From: Streptomyces abyssalis
GTDB taxonomy: Bacteria; Actinomycetota; Actinomycetes; Streptomycetales; Streptomycetaceae
Direction of reading: 5' to 3'
DNA length: 64,000 nucleotides
Assembly: GCF_001751365.1 (NCBI RefSeq)
Contig: NZ_LJGT01000041.1
Location: 1,047,045 to 1,111,044 of the forward strand
The notes under the pieces were generated by a model. The model did no database searches and was not told the origin of the DNA. It was given only the letters and a program-made list of their open reading frames with translations. Of the stretch, positions 43,031-50,625 are shown piece by piece. A program made the position numbers and the translations under genes. Position 1 is the first letter of the stretch. Each line of letters opens with the position of its first letter.

Positions 43031-43711
43031 TCACGCCTTCCCGGGACTGCCCGGATCCCCGGCCGCACCGGCGGAGCCGCCCCGCGCCTCCCGTACGTAG
43101 CGCAGGTACCGCTTCCAGTCCCAATGCCGGCCCGGGTCGGTGTGGTCGGCGCCGGGCACCTCGTTGTGGCCGACGATGTGCTCGCGGTCGACGGGGATGC
43201 CGTACTGCTTGCATATCCGGGCCGTGAGGCGCGCCGAGGAGCGGTACATGGCCTCCGTGAAGTTCTGCGGCCGGTCCACGAAGCCCTCGTGCTCGATGCC
43301 TATGCTGCGCTCGTTGTAGCTGCGGTTGCCCGCGTGATAAGCGACGTCGAGGTCGCGGACCATCTGCACGATCCGCCCGTCGCTCGCACGCACGAGGTAG
43401 TGCGCCGCCGCCGCGTGCAGCGGATCGCGGAAGACCTTCACGGCCGTACGGAAGTCGCTCTGGGTCACATGGATCACGACCCGGTCGATGACGTAGTCGG
43501 CGGGCCGGTCCGCGAACCGCAGATTCGCCTCCGAGGCCGCGATCCAGCGCACGCCCGGCTGATCGACCTCACCCTCCTTGCGCTGCTTGTCCACTCCCGG
43601 CACCCGCCACCACAGACGCGAGGTCCGGTCCCAGGTCAGAGCAGCTGTTGTCGCGAGCGCCACACCGCTGCCGCCGGTGATGAGCAGGGCACGCCGAGAG
43701 ACCGATGTCAT
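43031..43711 (-). CDS. N-acetylmuramoyl-L-alanine amidase, amidase_2 type, Tat-like signal
   Basis: 226 residues from ATG 43711 (GTG 43729 is possible). The N terminus TSVSRRALLITGGSGVALAT has a twin-arginine SRRALL motif. The amidase_2 zinc site uses H in VVIHVTQSD, then IGIEHEGF, HIVGHNEVPG and DPGRHWDW (His and Asp ligands). It cleaves the amide between N-acetylmuramic acid and L-alanine in peptidoglycan. It sits in the conserved Streptomyces position next to mnmA, from which it diverges. Confidence 0.92.
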   Translation of the reverse strand: MTSVSRRALLITGGSGVALATTAALTWDRTSRLWWRVPGVDKQRKEGEVDQPGVRWIAASEANLRFADRPADYVIDRVVIHVTQSDFRTAVKVFRDPLHAAAAHYLVRASDGRIVQMVRDLDVAYHAGNRSYNERSIGIEHEGFVDRPQNFTEAMYRSSARLTARICKQYGIPVDREHIVGHNEVPGADHTDPGRHWDWKRYLRYVREARGGSAGAAGDPGSPGKA

Positions 43712-43835
43712 ACCGGTCTCAACGCCCACACCGGTCCCGGTGGTTCCGTCCTGCGGCGCGACGGGCCGTGCCGCGCGGCGCAGGCCCGTCCTCGCTTACG
43801 GAGGGACGGCCCGTTCCGTCTACTCTGGACGGGTT

Positions 43836-45113
43836 ATGAGTGACGCTTCCAGCAGCCCCCGGTCCGCCGCCTCCGGCACCCTCCCCGGGGGCACGCCCCC
43901 TCGCTCCGCTGGGGGGACCCCCACCCGGGCCTCCCGGCCCAGGGGGACTTCGGCCGTGGGTGCCCCCGCCCGGCCCGCCGGCGGGGACGCGCCCAGGCTG
44001 CGCGTCCTGGCCGCGATGTCGGGCGGCGTGGACTCCGCGGTCGCCGCCGCACGCGCCGCGGAGGCGGGTCACGACGTCACCGGGGTCCACCTGGCCCTCT
44101 CCGCGAACCCGCAGTCGTTCCGTACGGGCGCCCGCGGCTGCTGCACGATCGAGGACTCGCGTGACGCGCGCCGTGCCGCCGACGTCATCGGCATCCCCTT
44201 CTACGTCTGGGATCTGGCGGAGCGCTTCCGCGAGGACGTGGTCGAGGACTTCGTCGCCGAGTACGAGGCGGGCCGTACCCCCAATCCCTGCCTGCGCTGC
44301 AACGAGAAGATCAAGTTCGCCGCGCTGCTGGACAAGGCCCTCGCGCTCGGCTTCGACGCGGTGTGCACGGGCCACTACGCCACGGTCGTCAACCGTGAGG
44401 ACGGCACCCGCGAGCTGCACCGCGCGAGCGACGCCGCCAAGGACCAGAGCTATGTGCTGGGGGTGCTCGACGCCCGCCAGCTCGCGCACGCCATGTTCCC
44501 CCTCGGCGACACGCTCACCAGCAAGGACGAGATCCGGGAGGAGGCGGAGCGGCGCGGTCTGGCCGTCGCCAAGAAGCCGGACAGCCACGACATCTGCTTC
44601 ATCGCCGACGGCGACACACAGGGTTTCCTCGCCGGCCGCCTCGGCACGTCCGAGGGCGACATCGTCGACGAAGACGGCCGGAAGCTCGGCACCCACGAGG
44701 GTGCTCACGGCTTCACCATCGGCCAGCGCAAGGGCCTGCGGATCGGTCACCCGGCACCGGACGGCAAGCCGCGGTACGTGCTGGACATCTCGCCCGTGGA
44801 CAACACCGTCACCGTCGGCCCGGCCGACTCGCTCGACGTGGCCGGGCTGACCGCGGTCAAGCCGCGCTGGTGCGGCGCGGCACCGGCGGGGCCCGGCACG
44901 TACACCGCCCAACTCCGCGCGCACGGAGGCGAGACGGAGGTCAGCGCCGAACCGGCGGCGGACGGTGCCGAGTTGAGGGTCCGGTTCACCGAACCCGTGC
45001 GCGGTGTGGCCCCGGGCCAGGCGATCGTGCTCTATGACGGCACGCGGGTGATCGGCTCCGCGACGATCGCCACGACCGAGCGGGCGCGGCCCGCCGGGGT
45101 CGGTCCCGCCTGA
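43836..45113 (+). CDS. mnmA: tRNA-specific 2-thiouridylase
   Basis: Transfers sulfur to U34 of tRNAs for Lys, Glu and Gln. It has 425 residues. The PP-loop is SGGVDS (62-67), the catalytic cysteines are C155 in CLRCNEKIKF and C254 in DSHDICFIADGD, and GPRY-like TGHYATV follows. Typical bacterial enzymes start about ten residues before the PP-loop. Here an extra N terminus of about 50 Gly/Pro/Arg/Ser-rich residues coincides with a dispersed repeat (43888-43975). There is no ribosome site. TACTCT nine bases before ATG suggests a nearly leaderless mRNA. A start downstream of the repeat is not available, as no ATG/GTG precedes LRVLAAMSGG. Confidence 0.95.
   Translation: MSDASSSPRSAASGTLPGGTPPRSAGGTPTRASRPRGTSAVGAPARPAGGDAPRLRVLAAMSGGVDSAVAAARAAEAGHDVTGVHLALSANPQSFRTGARGCCTIEDSRDARRAADVIGIPFYVWDLAERFREDVVEDFVAEYEAGRTPNPCLRCNEKIKFAALLDKALALGFDAVCTGHYATVVNREDGTRELHRASDAAKDQSYVLGVLDARQLAHAMFPLGDTLTSKDEIREEAERRGLAVAKKPDSHDICFIADGDTQGFLAGRLGTSEGDIVDEDGRKLGTHEGAHGFTIGQRKGLRIGHPAPDGKPRYVLDISPVDNTVTVGPADSLDVAGLTAVKPRWCGAAPAGPGTYTAQLRAHGGETEVSAEPAADGAELRVRFTEPVRGVAPGQAIVLYDGTRVIGSATIATTERARPAGVGPA
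43888..43975. repeat. dispersed GC repeat (copy D) inside the mnmA 5' coding region
   Basis: GGGCACGCCCCCTCGCTCCG continues CTGGGGGGACCCCCAC and is a close match to copy C at 41802. It is followed by a GGCCTCCC/GGCCCAGGGGG palindromic block as in copies A and C. It lies in frame and encodes the low-complexity segment GGTPPRSAGGTPTRASRPRG of MnmA. Confidence 0.75.
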
Positions 45114-45143
45114 CGCGGAGGGCGTCGGGCCCCCTGCGGCCCG

Positions 45144-45168
45144 GGCTGCGCGTCGCGTGCGCGCAGCC
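45144..45168 (+). terminator. mnmA terminator hairpin
   Basis: GGCTGCGC pairs with GCGCAGCC (8-9 bp) around a short loop, 30 bases past the mnmA stop. Confidence 0.7.
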
Positions 45169-45239
45169 TCGGGCGCCTGCGCGGACGGACCAGGCCGGGC
45201 CGGCCGGAGTTCGGCCCGCCCTGGAGAGGGCCGCATCCC

Positions 45240-45257
45240 GGCGCGCGAACGCGCGCC
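45240..45257 (-). terminator. GC-rich hairpin in the convergent mnmA / mreB-like spacer
   Basis: GGCGCGC-GAAC-GCGCGCC is a perfect short palindrome in the 314-base convergent spacer, about 170 bases beyond the MreB-like stop. It may end that transcript. No gene is seen in the spacer. Confidence 0.4.
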
Positions 45258-45427
45258 CGGTACCACCGACTTGGCGTCGAGCGGGACGCATCGCCCTCGG
45301 GTGTGTGCCCGTAGGTGTGCGTACGGGCCGCCTCCGGGCGTCCGGAGTCGCGCCACCCGGCAGCGGCGGTGAGCGCGACGGCAGGGCCCGGCGGACGCCG
45401 TCGGCGCCGCCGGCCGCGGCAGCGGGC

Positions 45428-46441
45428 CTACGCCCCGTGCACCGTGCCGCTGAAGACCTTCTCCAGCTTGTCGAACTCCTCGAGACAGCGGCCCGTGCCC
45501 ACCGCCACGCAGCTCAGCGGCTCCTCGGCGACCAGCACGGGCATGCCCGTCTCCTTCGCGAGCCGGTCGTCCAGGCCGTGCAGCAGCGCTCCGCCGCCGG
45601 TCAGCACGATGCCGCGCTCCATGATGTCGCCGTAGAGCTCCGGGGGGCAGGCGTCGAACGCGGTGCGCACGGCGTGCACGATCGCCGCCACGGGCTTCTC
45701 CGTCGCCTCGTGGATCGCTTCCTCGCTCAACTCCACCGTCTTGGGCATGCCGGTCTCCTTGTCCCGGCCCCGCACCGGGGTCGGAACGCCGCTGCCCAGC
45801 GACATCTTGACGTCCTCCGCGGTGCGTTCGCCCACCGCCATGGCGAAGTTGTGCTCGATGTACGACGCGATCGCCGCGTCAAGGGCGTCGCCTGCGACGC
45901 GCGCGGAGTGCGTGACGACGGTGCCACCGAGGGAGATGATCGCGACCTCCGTGCTGCCGCCGCCGATGTCGACGACCATCGAACCGCGCGCCTCGTGCAC
46001 GGGCAGCCCCGCCCCGATCGCGGCCGCCATGGGCTCCTCGATCAGATGCACCGAACGTGCTCCGGCCCTCGCGGCGGTCTGCAGCACAGCGCGGCGTTCG
46101 ACGCCCGTCACCCCGCTCGGCACGCATACGACGACCCTGGGGCCCCGCCCGCGGCCGACTCTCGCCGCGCGGATGAAATGCCGCAGCATTCCCTCGGTGG
46201 CCTCGAAATCGGTGATGACGCCGCCCTTGAGGGGCCGCGTGGCCGTGATGGAACCCGGAGTACGGCCCACTGCCTGTTTCGCTTCGGTGCCAACGGCGAG
46301 GACTTTCCCGGTGCGCGACTCGACCGCCACGACGGACGGTTCGTTGAGGATGATGCCGCGTCCGCGCGCATACACCAGCGTGTTGGCAGTGCCGAGGTCT
46401 ATGCCGATGTCACGCGTGCTGAACGAGGTGCTCTTTGCCAT
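45428..46441 (-). CDS. MreB/Mbl-family actin-like cell-shape protein
   Basis: 337 residues from ATG 46441. Actin-fold phosphate motifs are present: GIDLGTANTLVYARGRG (phosphate 1), SMVVDIGGGSTEVAIISLGG (phosphate 2) and GIVLTGGGALLHGLDDRLAKE (adenosine). The conserved SVVAVESRTGKVLAVG and LIEEPMAAAIGAG blocks are intact, and length matches MreB/Mbl. No mreC, mreD or rodA lies nearby, so this is an isolated paralogue such as the Mbl type, which in Streptomyces acts in spore wall assembly rather than vegetative growth. Calling it Mbl is inference. The upstream in-frame extension to 46618 lacks similarity. Confidence 0.9.
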   Translation of the reverse strand: MAKSTSFSTRDIGIDLGTANTLVYARGRGIILNEPSVVAVESRTGKVLAVGTEAKQAVGRTPGSITATRPLKGGVITDFEATEGMLRHFIRAARVGRGRGPRVVVCVPSGVTGVERRAVLQTAARAGARSVHLIEEPMAAAIGAGLPVHEARGSMVVDIGGGSTEVAIISLGGTVVTHSARVAGDALDAAIASYIEHNFAMAVGERTAEDVKMSLGSGVPTPVRGRDKETGMPKTVELSEEAIHEATEKPVAAIVHAVRTAFDACPPELYGDIMERGIVLTGGGALLHGLDDRLAKETGMPVLVAEEPLSCVAVGTGRCLEEFDKLEKVFSGTVHGA

Positions 46442-46740
46442 GTGGTCGTCTCGCCGTGTTCGGTGCAGGGTGTGCCGAAATGTCTCGCTGGCCTTGCAGC
46501 ATACCCAACTGTCCTGGTTTCGGGGCAACTCGGCCTCCGGAAACCTCAGATCGCAAAGCCGCTGGTCGGAGCGCGGTTCACGGTCGAACAAGGAGCCGAC
46601 TGTTCGGTTCGGTGGCATAGACCCGGGCCTGGGTGGATAGCTATGCGCTGGAGTCCGAGCGCGCGGTGCCCGTGACTGAAGCCTTGGCGTCCCGGGTTGG
46701 CCGCGCCGTAGGCCACCCTCTCAGCAATCGGAGGTACCCC
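46442..46740. promoter_or_regulatory. divergent regulatory region ending in a strong ribosome site before an ATT codon
   Basis: 299 bases between the divergent MreB-like and betaine-methyltransferase genes. Inverted repeat CGAACA...TGTTCG occurs near 46585-46606. GGAGGT at 46730-46735 is the best ribosome site in the region and stands six bases before ATT at 46741. The frame upstream reads Val/Ala/Arg-rich without similarity to the enzyme, and its only candidate starts (GTG 46633, 46666, 46672) lack ribosome sites. Confidence 0.6.
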
Positions 46741-48402
46741 ATTACCGCGCGACCGACGCAGGAATTCGGAGAGAACCCCGTCGACGTCCGGGAAACCGGT
46801 CACTACACGGAAGAATATGTCCCCAGCTTCGTCGACAAGTGGGACTCTCTCATTGACTGGGAAAAGCGCTCACACAGTGAGGGCAATTTCTTCATCGACC
46901 TGCTGCGCAAGCGGGGCGTGAAGAGCGTGCTCGACGTCGCTACGGGGACCGGGTTCCACTCGGTGCGACTGCTCGAAGCCGGATTCGACGCCGTCAGCGC
47001 CGACGGCAGTGCGGACATGCTGTCGAAGGCATTCAAGAACGGAATGGAGAACGGAAGTCACATACTCCGCGTCGTCCAGGCGGACTGGCGCTGGCTCAAC
47101 AGGGACGTGCACGGGGAGTACGACGCCATCGTCTGCCTCGGCAACTCCTTCACGCACCTGTTCTCGGAGCGGGACCGCCGCAAGGCGCTCGCCGAGTTCT
47201 ACGCGATGCTGAAGCACGACGGGGTACTCATCCTGGACCAGCGCAACTACGACGCGATGCTGGACCGCGGATTCTCCAGCAAGCACACGTACTACTACTG
47301 CGGCGAGGACGTCGCGGTCGAACCGGAGTATCTGGACGAGGGATTGTGCCGCATGCGGTACAACTTCTCCGACAACTCCGTGTACCACCTCAACATGTTC
47401 CCGCTGCGGAAGGACTACACCCGCCGGCTCATGTCCGAGGTGGGCTTCCAGCACATAGAAACGTACGGCGACTTCCAGCACACCTACCGTGATGAACAGC
47501 CGGACTTCTTTGTGCATGTCGCGGAGAAGGAGTACCGCATGGACGAGGAAGGAGAGGGTGCATACTCCGCCGCCGTCAGCACGGCCCGTACGTACTACAA
47601 CTCGGCGGACGCCGACGAGTTCTACGCCTCCGTCTGGGGCGGCGAGGACATCCACATCGGTCTCTACGAGAGCTCCGAGGAGCCCATCGCGGACGCGAGC
47701 CGCCGCACGGTGCAGCGGATGGCGGAGAAGCTCGACCTGGACGAGTCGTCGGTCGTGCTCGACCTCGGCGCCGGCTACGGCGGCTCCGCCCGGTACGTGG
47801 CCGAGACGTACGGCTGCAACGTCATCGCGCTCAACCTCAGCGAGGTCGAGAACGAGCGGAACCGCGAGCTGAACGCCCAGCGCGGGCTCACCGGCAAGAT
47901 CGAGGTGCTGGACGGCTCGTTCGAGAGCATTCCCTGCTCCGAGGACAGCGTCGACGTGGTCTGGTCGCAGGACGCCTTCCTGCACAGCGGCAACCGCACG
48001 CGCGTACTGGAAGAGATCACGCGGGTGCTCAAGCCGGGCGGACAGCTCATCTTCACCGACCCGATGGCCGCCGACGGCACCTCCACGGCCGTACTGAAGC
48101 CGATCCTGGAGCGCATCCACCTCGACACGATGGGCTCGCCCGCCTTCTACCGGCGGGAGCTGGCGCGGCTCGGGTTCAGCGCGGCCAGCAGCGGCGGCTT
48201 CGAGGAGCACCGCGAGCAGCTCGTCAACCATTACGGGCGCGTGCTCAAGGAGACCGAGCGGCAGGAGGCCGAGGGGAAGGACGGGCTCGCCGGCAAGGTG
48301 AGTTCGGAATACCTCACCAACATGAAGAAGGGACTCGGACACTGGGTCAACGGCGGCAACGAACGTCAACTCACCTGGGGAATCTTCCACTTCAGGCTTT
48401 GA
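46741..48402 (+). CDS. bifunctional glycine/sarcosine and sarcosine/dimethylglycine N-methyltransferase (glycine betaine synthesis)
   Basis: Methylates glycine in three SAM-dependent steps to glycine betaine. From ATT 46741 it has 553 residues, close to the roughly 565 of the fused Actinopolyspora enzyme. The N-terminal GSMT half has QEFGENPVDVRETGHY and SAM motif VLDVATGTGF (63-72). The C-terminal SDMT half begins RTYYNSADADEFYASVWGGE with SAM motif VVLDLGAGYGG (338-348). A GTG start at 46633 would add 36 unrelated residues. Betaine is an osmolyte, implying salt tolerance. It uses the glycine that the riboswitch unit at 2-6 kb otherwise degrades. Confidence 0.93.
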   Translation: MTARPTQEFGENPVDVRETGHYTEEYVPSFVDKWDSLIDWEKRSHSEGNFFIDLLRKRGVKSVLDVATGTGFHSVRLLEAGFDAVSADGSADMLSKAFKNGMENGSHILRVVQADWRWLNRDVHGEYDAIVCLGNSFTHLFSERDRRKALAEFYAMLKHDGVLILDQRNYDAMLDRGFSSKHTYYYCGEDVAVEPEYLDEGLCRMRYNFSDNSVYHLNMFPLRKDYTRRLMSEVGFQHIETYGDFQHTYRDEQPDFFVHVAEKEYRMDEEGEGAYSAAVSTARTYYNSADADEFYASVWGGEDIHIGLYESSEEPIADASRRTVQRMAEKLDLDESSVVLDLGAGYGGSARYVAETYGCNVIALNLSEVENERNRELNAQRGLTGKIEVLDGSFESIPCSEDSVDVVWSQDAFLHSGNRTRVLEEITRVLKPGGQLIFTDPMAADGTSTAVLKPILERIHLDTMGSPAFYRRELARLGFSAASSGGFEEHREQLVNHYGRVLKETERQEAEGKDGLAGKVSSEYLTNMKKGLGHWVNGGNERQLTWGIFHFRL

Positions 48403-48413
48403 GAAACGATTTT

Positions 48414-48452
48414 GCCGTCCGGCCCCGTCCCGTGTGGGCGGGGCCGGACGGC
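48414..48452. terminator. perfect 14-bp bidirectional terminator hairpin
   Basis: GCCGTCCGGCCCCG pairs with CGGGGCCGGACGGC around TCCCGTGTGGG (itself CCC/GGG pairing). It starts 12 bases after the methyltransferase stop and faces the end of the convergent two-RCK gene. Confidence 0.88.
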
Positions 48453-48501
48453 CTCGTGGCCGCGCGGGGGACCCTTCGGGGGTGATCCAGCCGGGCGCCG
48501 G

Positions 48502-50625
48502 TCAGGGCGTGCGCGGGTCCGGCAGCGGGTGCTCGCCGGTGCCCGGGACACGTGGCCGCTCCGTCGCGGGCGCGGGGGCCAGCAGCCTGCTCAGGCCCCT
48601 GCGGGTCGAGGCGACCACGACGCGGTCGCCCGCCTGCAGCACGTACCCCGGGTGCAGGCGCCACTCCAGTTCGCCGGCGCCCGTGGACGTCACGGATGAC
48701 AGGTCCTGCTGCCGCTCGTCCTCCGACGCGGTGTCGAGGGCGACCACCCGCCAGGCCTCCGGCTGGAACGCCTGCTCCACGGTGCGGCCCTCCAGCAGCG
48801 GATTGTCCCGTACGTCGACGGCGGCGAAGACCAGCACTCTGCGGCCCACCGAGATCGCGCCCAGCACCTGCCGGCCCATCATCGCCCCGGCGAACGCCGG
48901 AGCCGCGAGAGCCGAGACGCTGCGGCTGCGCGTCTGAGCGGCGGGATAGGTGTCGCGCAGGGTGCGGTAGACCGTGGCGGCGAACGCGTCGTCGAACAGC
49001 CGCATCACCACACGCAGTTCGGGCTTGATCTGACGGGCGTTGAGCGACGCCTCCAGATTGATGCCGTCAGTGCTGGTGAGGGCGATCAGCGCGCGGCTGC
49101 GTTTGATCTTCGCCTGCTCCAGGACGCCGTCGTCGGTGACGTCGGCGATCAGCGTGGGCACCCGGCGCCTGCGGGCGAGGGCGATGCCGCGCGCCTCGTC
49201 GTTCTGCTCGATGCACACGACGGGGATGTTCAGTTCCAGCAGCCGCTCCAGTACGTGCTTGCCGACCTTCCCCAGGCCCACCAGCACGACGTGCCCGGAC
49301 ATCCCGCGTGGCGGTGTGGGCAGTGCCGCCGCCTTGCGGAAGGAGCCGTAGCTCTCCAGGACGACCGCCAGGAGCAGCGGCAGCAGCATCATCCCGGCCA
49401 GCCCGGCGAGGAGTTGGAGCACCTGCTCGTCCGCGGGCTCCCCCAGGTTGGGTTCGTTGATGGCGAAGAGGTCGAGGAGCGTCACATAGCCGGCGTGCAG
49501 GGGGGAGTCGCGGCTGATGACCCAGTTCACGGTGGCGAGGGCGAGCACGACCACGGTCATGGCGACCAGGGAATACCGCAGGCGACGCGAGAAGAGCTCC
49601 TTGAAGGCGAGCATCCGCGGAAGCCGCCGGGCGCGTCCGGCGGTCGGGCGGTCGGTTCTGCGGGTGATGGCCTCCAGGACGACGGCCTCGCGCTGCGGCG
49701 GCAGGCCGCTGAGGTCCTCTTCGCCCGGCAGCAGCACGGGGCCGCGCCCGTGGCGGCCGCCCGCTTCGCTACGGCCGCCCTGATCGGCCGGCCCGGCCTG
49801 GCCGCCGCGACTGCCGGCTGCGGCGGGGGCGCCGGCTGCCGGGCCGCCGGGGGCTGCGCCGCGGGCGCCGTCGCTGCTGCCGTCATCCGGCCCGCTGTCC
49901 GTCCGGCCGTCCGGTCCGCCGCTCCCGTCGCCGCTGTCGTCCTCGCTGTCGTCGGAGTCGCCCTCGCCGTTCTCCGTGTCCTCGGTCGCGGGCATCAACG
50001 CGAGCGTGCACAGGGGGTTGCGGCGGTCGACGTTCCGCAGCGTGCGCTCTTTCGCGCGCAGCAGCAGCCCGTCCGCATACATCACCTTGTCGCTGCCGAC
50101 GACGGCGGCGGCGACGATCGACGGAGCGGCGGTGTCGGAGTCCGAGAGCACCGTCGTGGTGGTGTCCGCCGCCTCGGCCGCCGTCGCGCCGCCGCCACGC
50201 GGCCGCGTGCCGCCCAGCCGCGCTGCCCGGTCCAGGAGGTCGGCTAGATACTGCCCCAGGTTGCGGTTGAACATCCGGATGACCAGGCGTACCCGGGGGT
50301 TGAGCCGACGGGCCCGCAGCGCGATGTAGATGTTCAGCTGGTCGTCGCCGGAGGTGAGCGCCAGGGCGCTGGCACGCTCGATGCCGGCGCGTACGAGCGC
50401 GTCGTCGTCGGGGACGCGCGCCTCGACCGCCTCCACCGACAGCCCCCGCCTGCAGGTGAGTCCGGCGATCTGCGGGCCGTGGCTGCCGCCGCGCAGCGAG
50501 GGCAGTACGACCGTCACGTGCTGCCCGTAGACCGTGGCCAGCTCTCTTGTGACCCGCTGCGCGAGCGCGTTGTCGCCGCAGACCACCATGTGCCCGCGCA
50601 GGCCGCGCCCTAGGCTGCTGTCCAT
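48502..50625 (-). CDS. two-RCK/TrkA-N membrane protein, putative potassium channel-type
   Basis: 707 residues. N-terminal TrkA-N (RCK) domain MVVCGDNALAQRVTRELATV (about 13-130), then an Asp/Gly/Pro-rich linker. A membrane segment follows (LRYSLVAMTVVVLALATVNW; GYVTLLDLFAINEP then LLAGLAGMMLLPLLLAVVLE). A second RCK is GHVVLVGLGKVGKHVLERLL, ending in a TrkA-C domain with LHPGYVLQAGDRVVVAS. Potassium channels and their RCK gates fit, but the TVGYG filter is absent between the two membrane helices. The start at 50625 shares bases with the divergent LOG start (CCATGG). An alternative is ATG 50589. Confidence 0.85.
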   Translation of the reverse strand: MDSSLGRGLRGHMVVCGDNALAQRVTRELATVYGQHVTVVLPSLRGGSHGPQIAGLTCRRGLSVEAVEARVPDDDALVRAGIERASALALTSGDDQLNIYIALRARRLNPRVRLVIRMFNRNLGQYLADLLDRAARLGGTRPRGGGATAAEAADTTTTVLSDSDTAAPSIVAAAVVGSDKVMYADGLLLRAKERTLRNVDRRNPLCTLALMPATEDTENGEGDSDDSEDDSGDGSGGPDGRTDSGPDDGSSDGARGAAPGGPAAGAPAAAGSRGGQAGPADQGGRSEAGGRHGRGPVLLPGEEDLSGLPPQREAVVLEAITRRTDRPTAGRARRLPRMLAFKELFSRRLRYSLVAMTVVVLALATVNWVISRDSPLHAGYVTLLDLFAINEPNLGEPADEQVLQLLAGLAGMMLLPLLLAVVLESYGSFRKAAALPTPPRGMSGHVVLVGLGKVGKHVLERLLELNIPVVCIEQNDEARGIALARRRRVPTLIADVTDDGVLEQAKIKRSRALIALTSTDGINLEASLNARQIKPELRVVMRLFDDAFAATVYRTLRDTYPAAQTRSRSVSALAAPAFAGAMMGRQVLGAISVGRRVLVFAAVDVRDNPLLEGRTVEQAFQPEAWRVVALDTASEDERQQDLSSVTSTGAGELEWRLHPGYVLQAGDRVVVASTRRGLSRLLAPAPATERPRVPGTGEHPLPDPRTP

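Noticed and set aside
46620..46740. Possible SAM or SAH riboswitch before the betaine methyltransferase
   Set aside because: Neither consensus string sets nor pairing could be matched with confidence.
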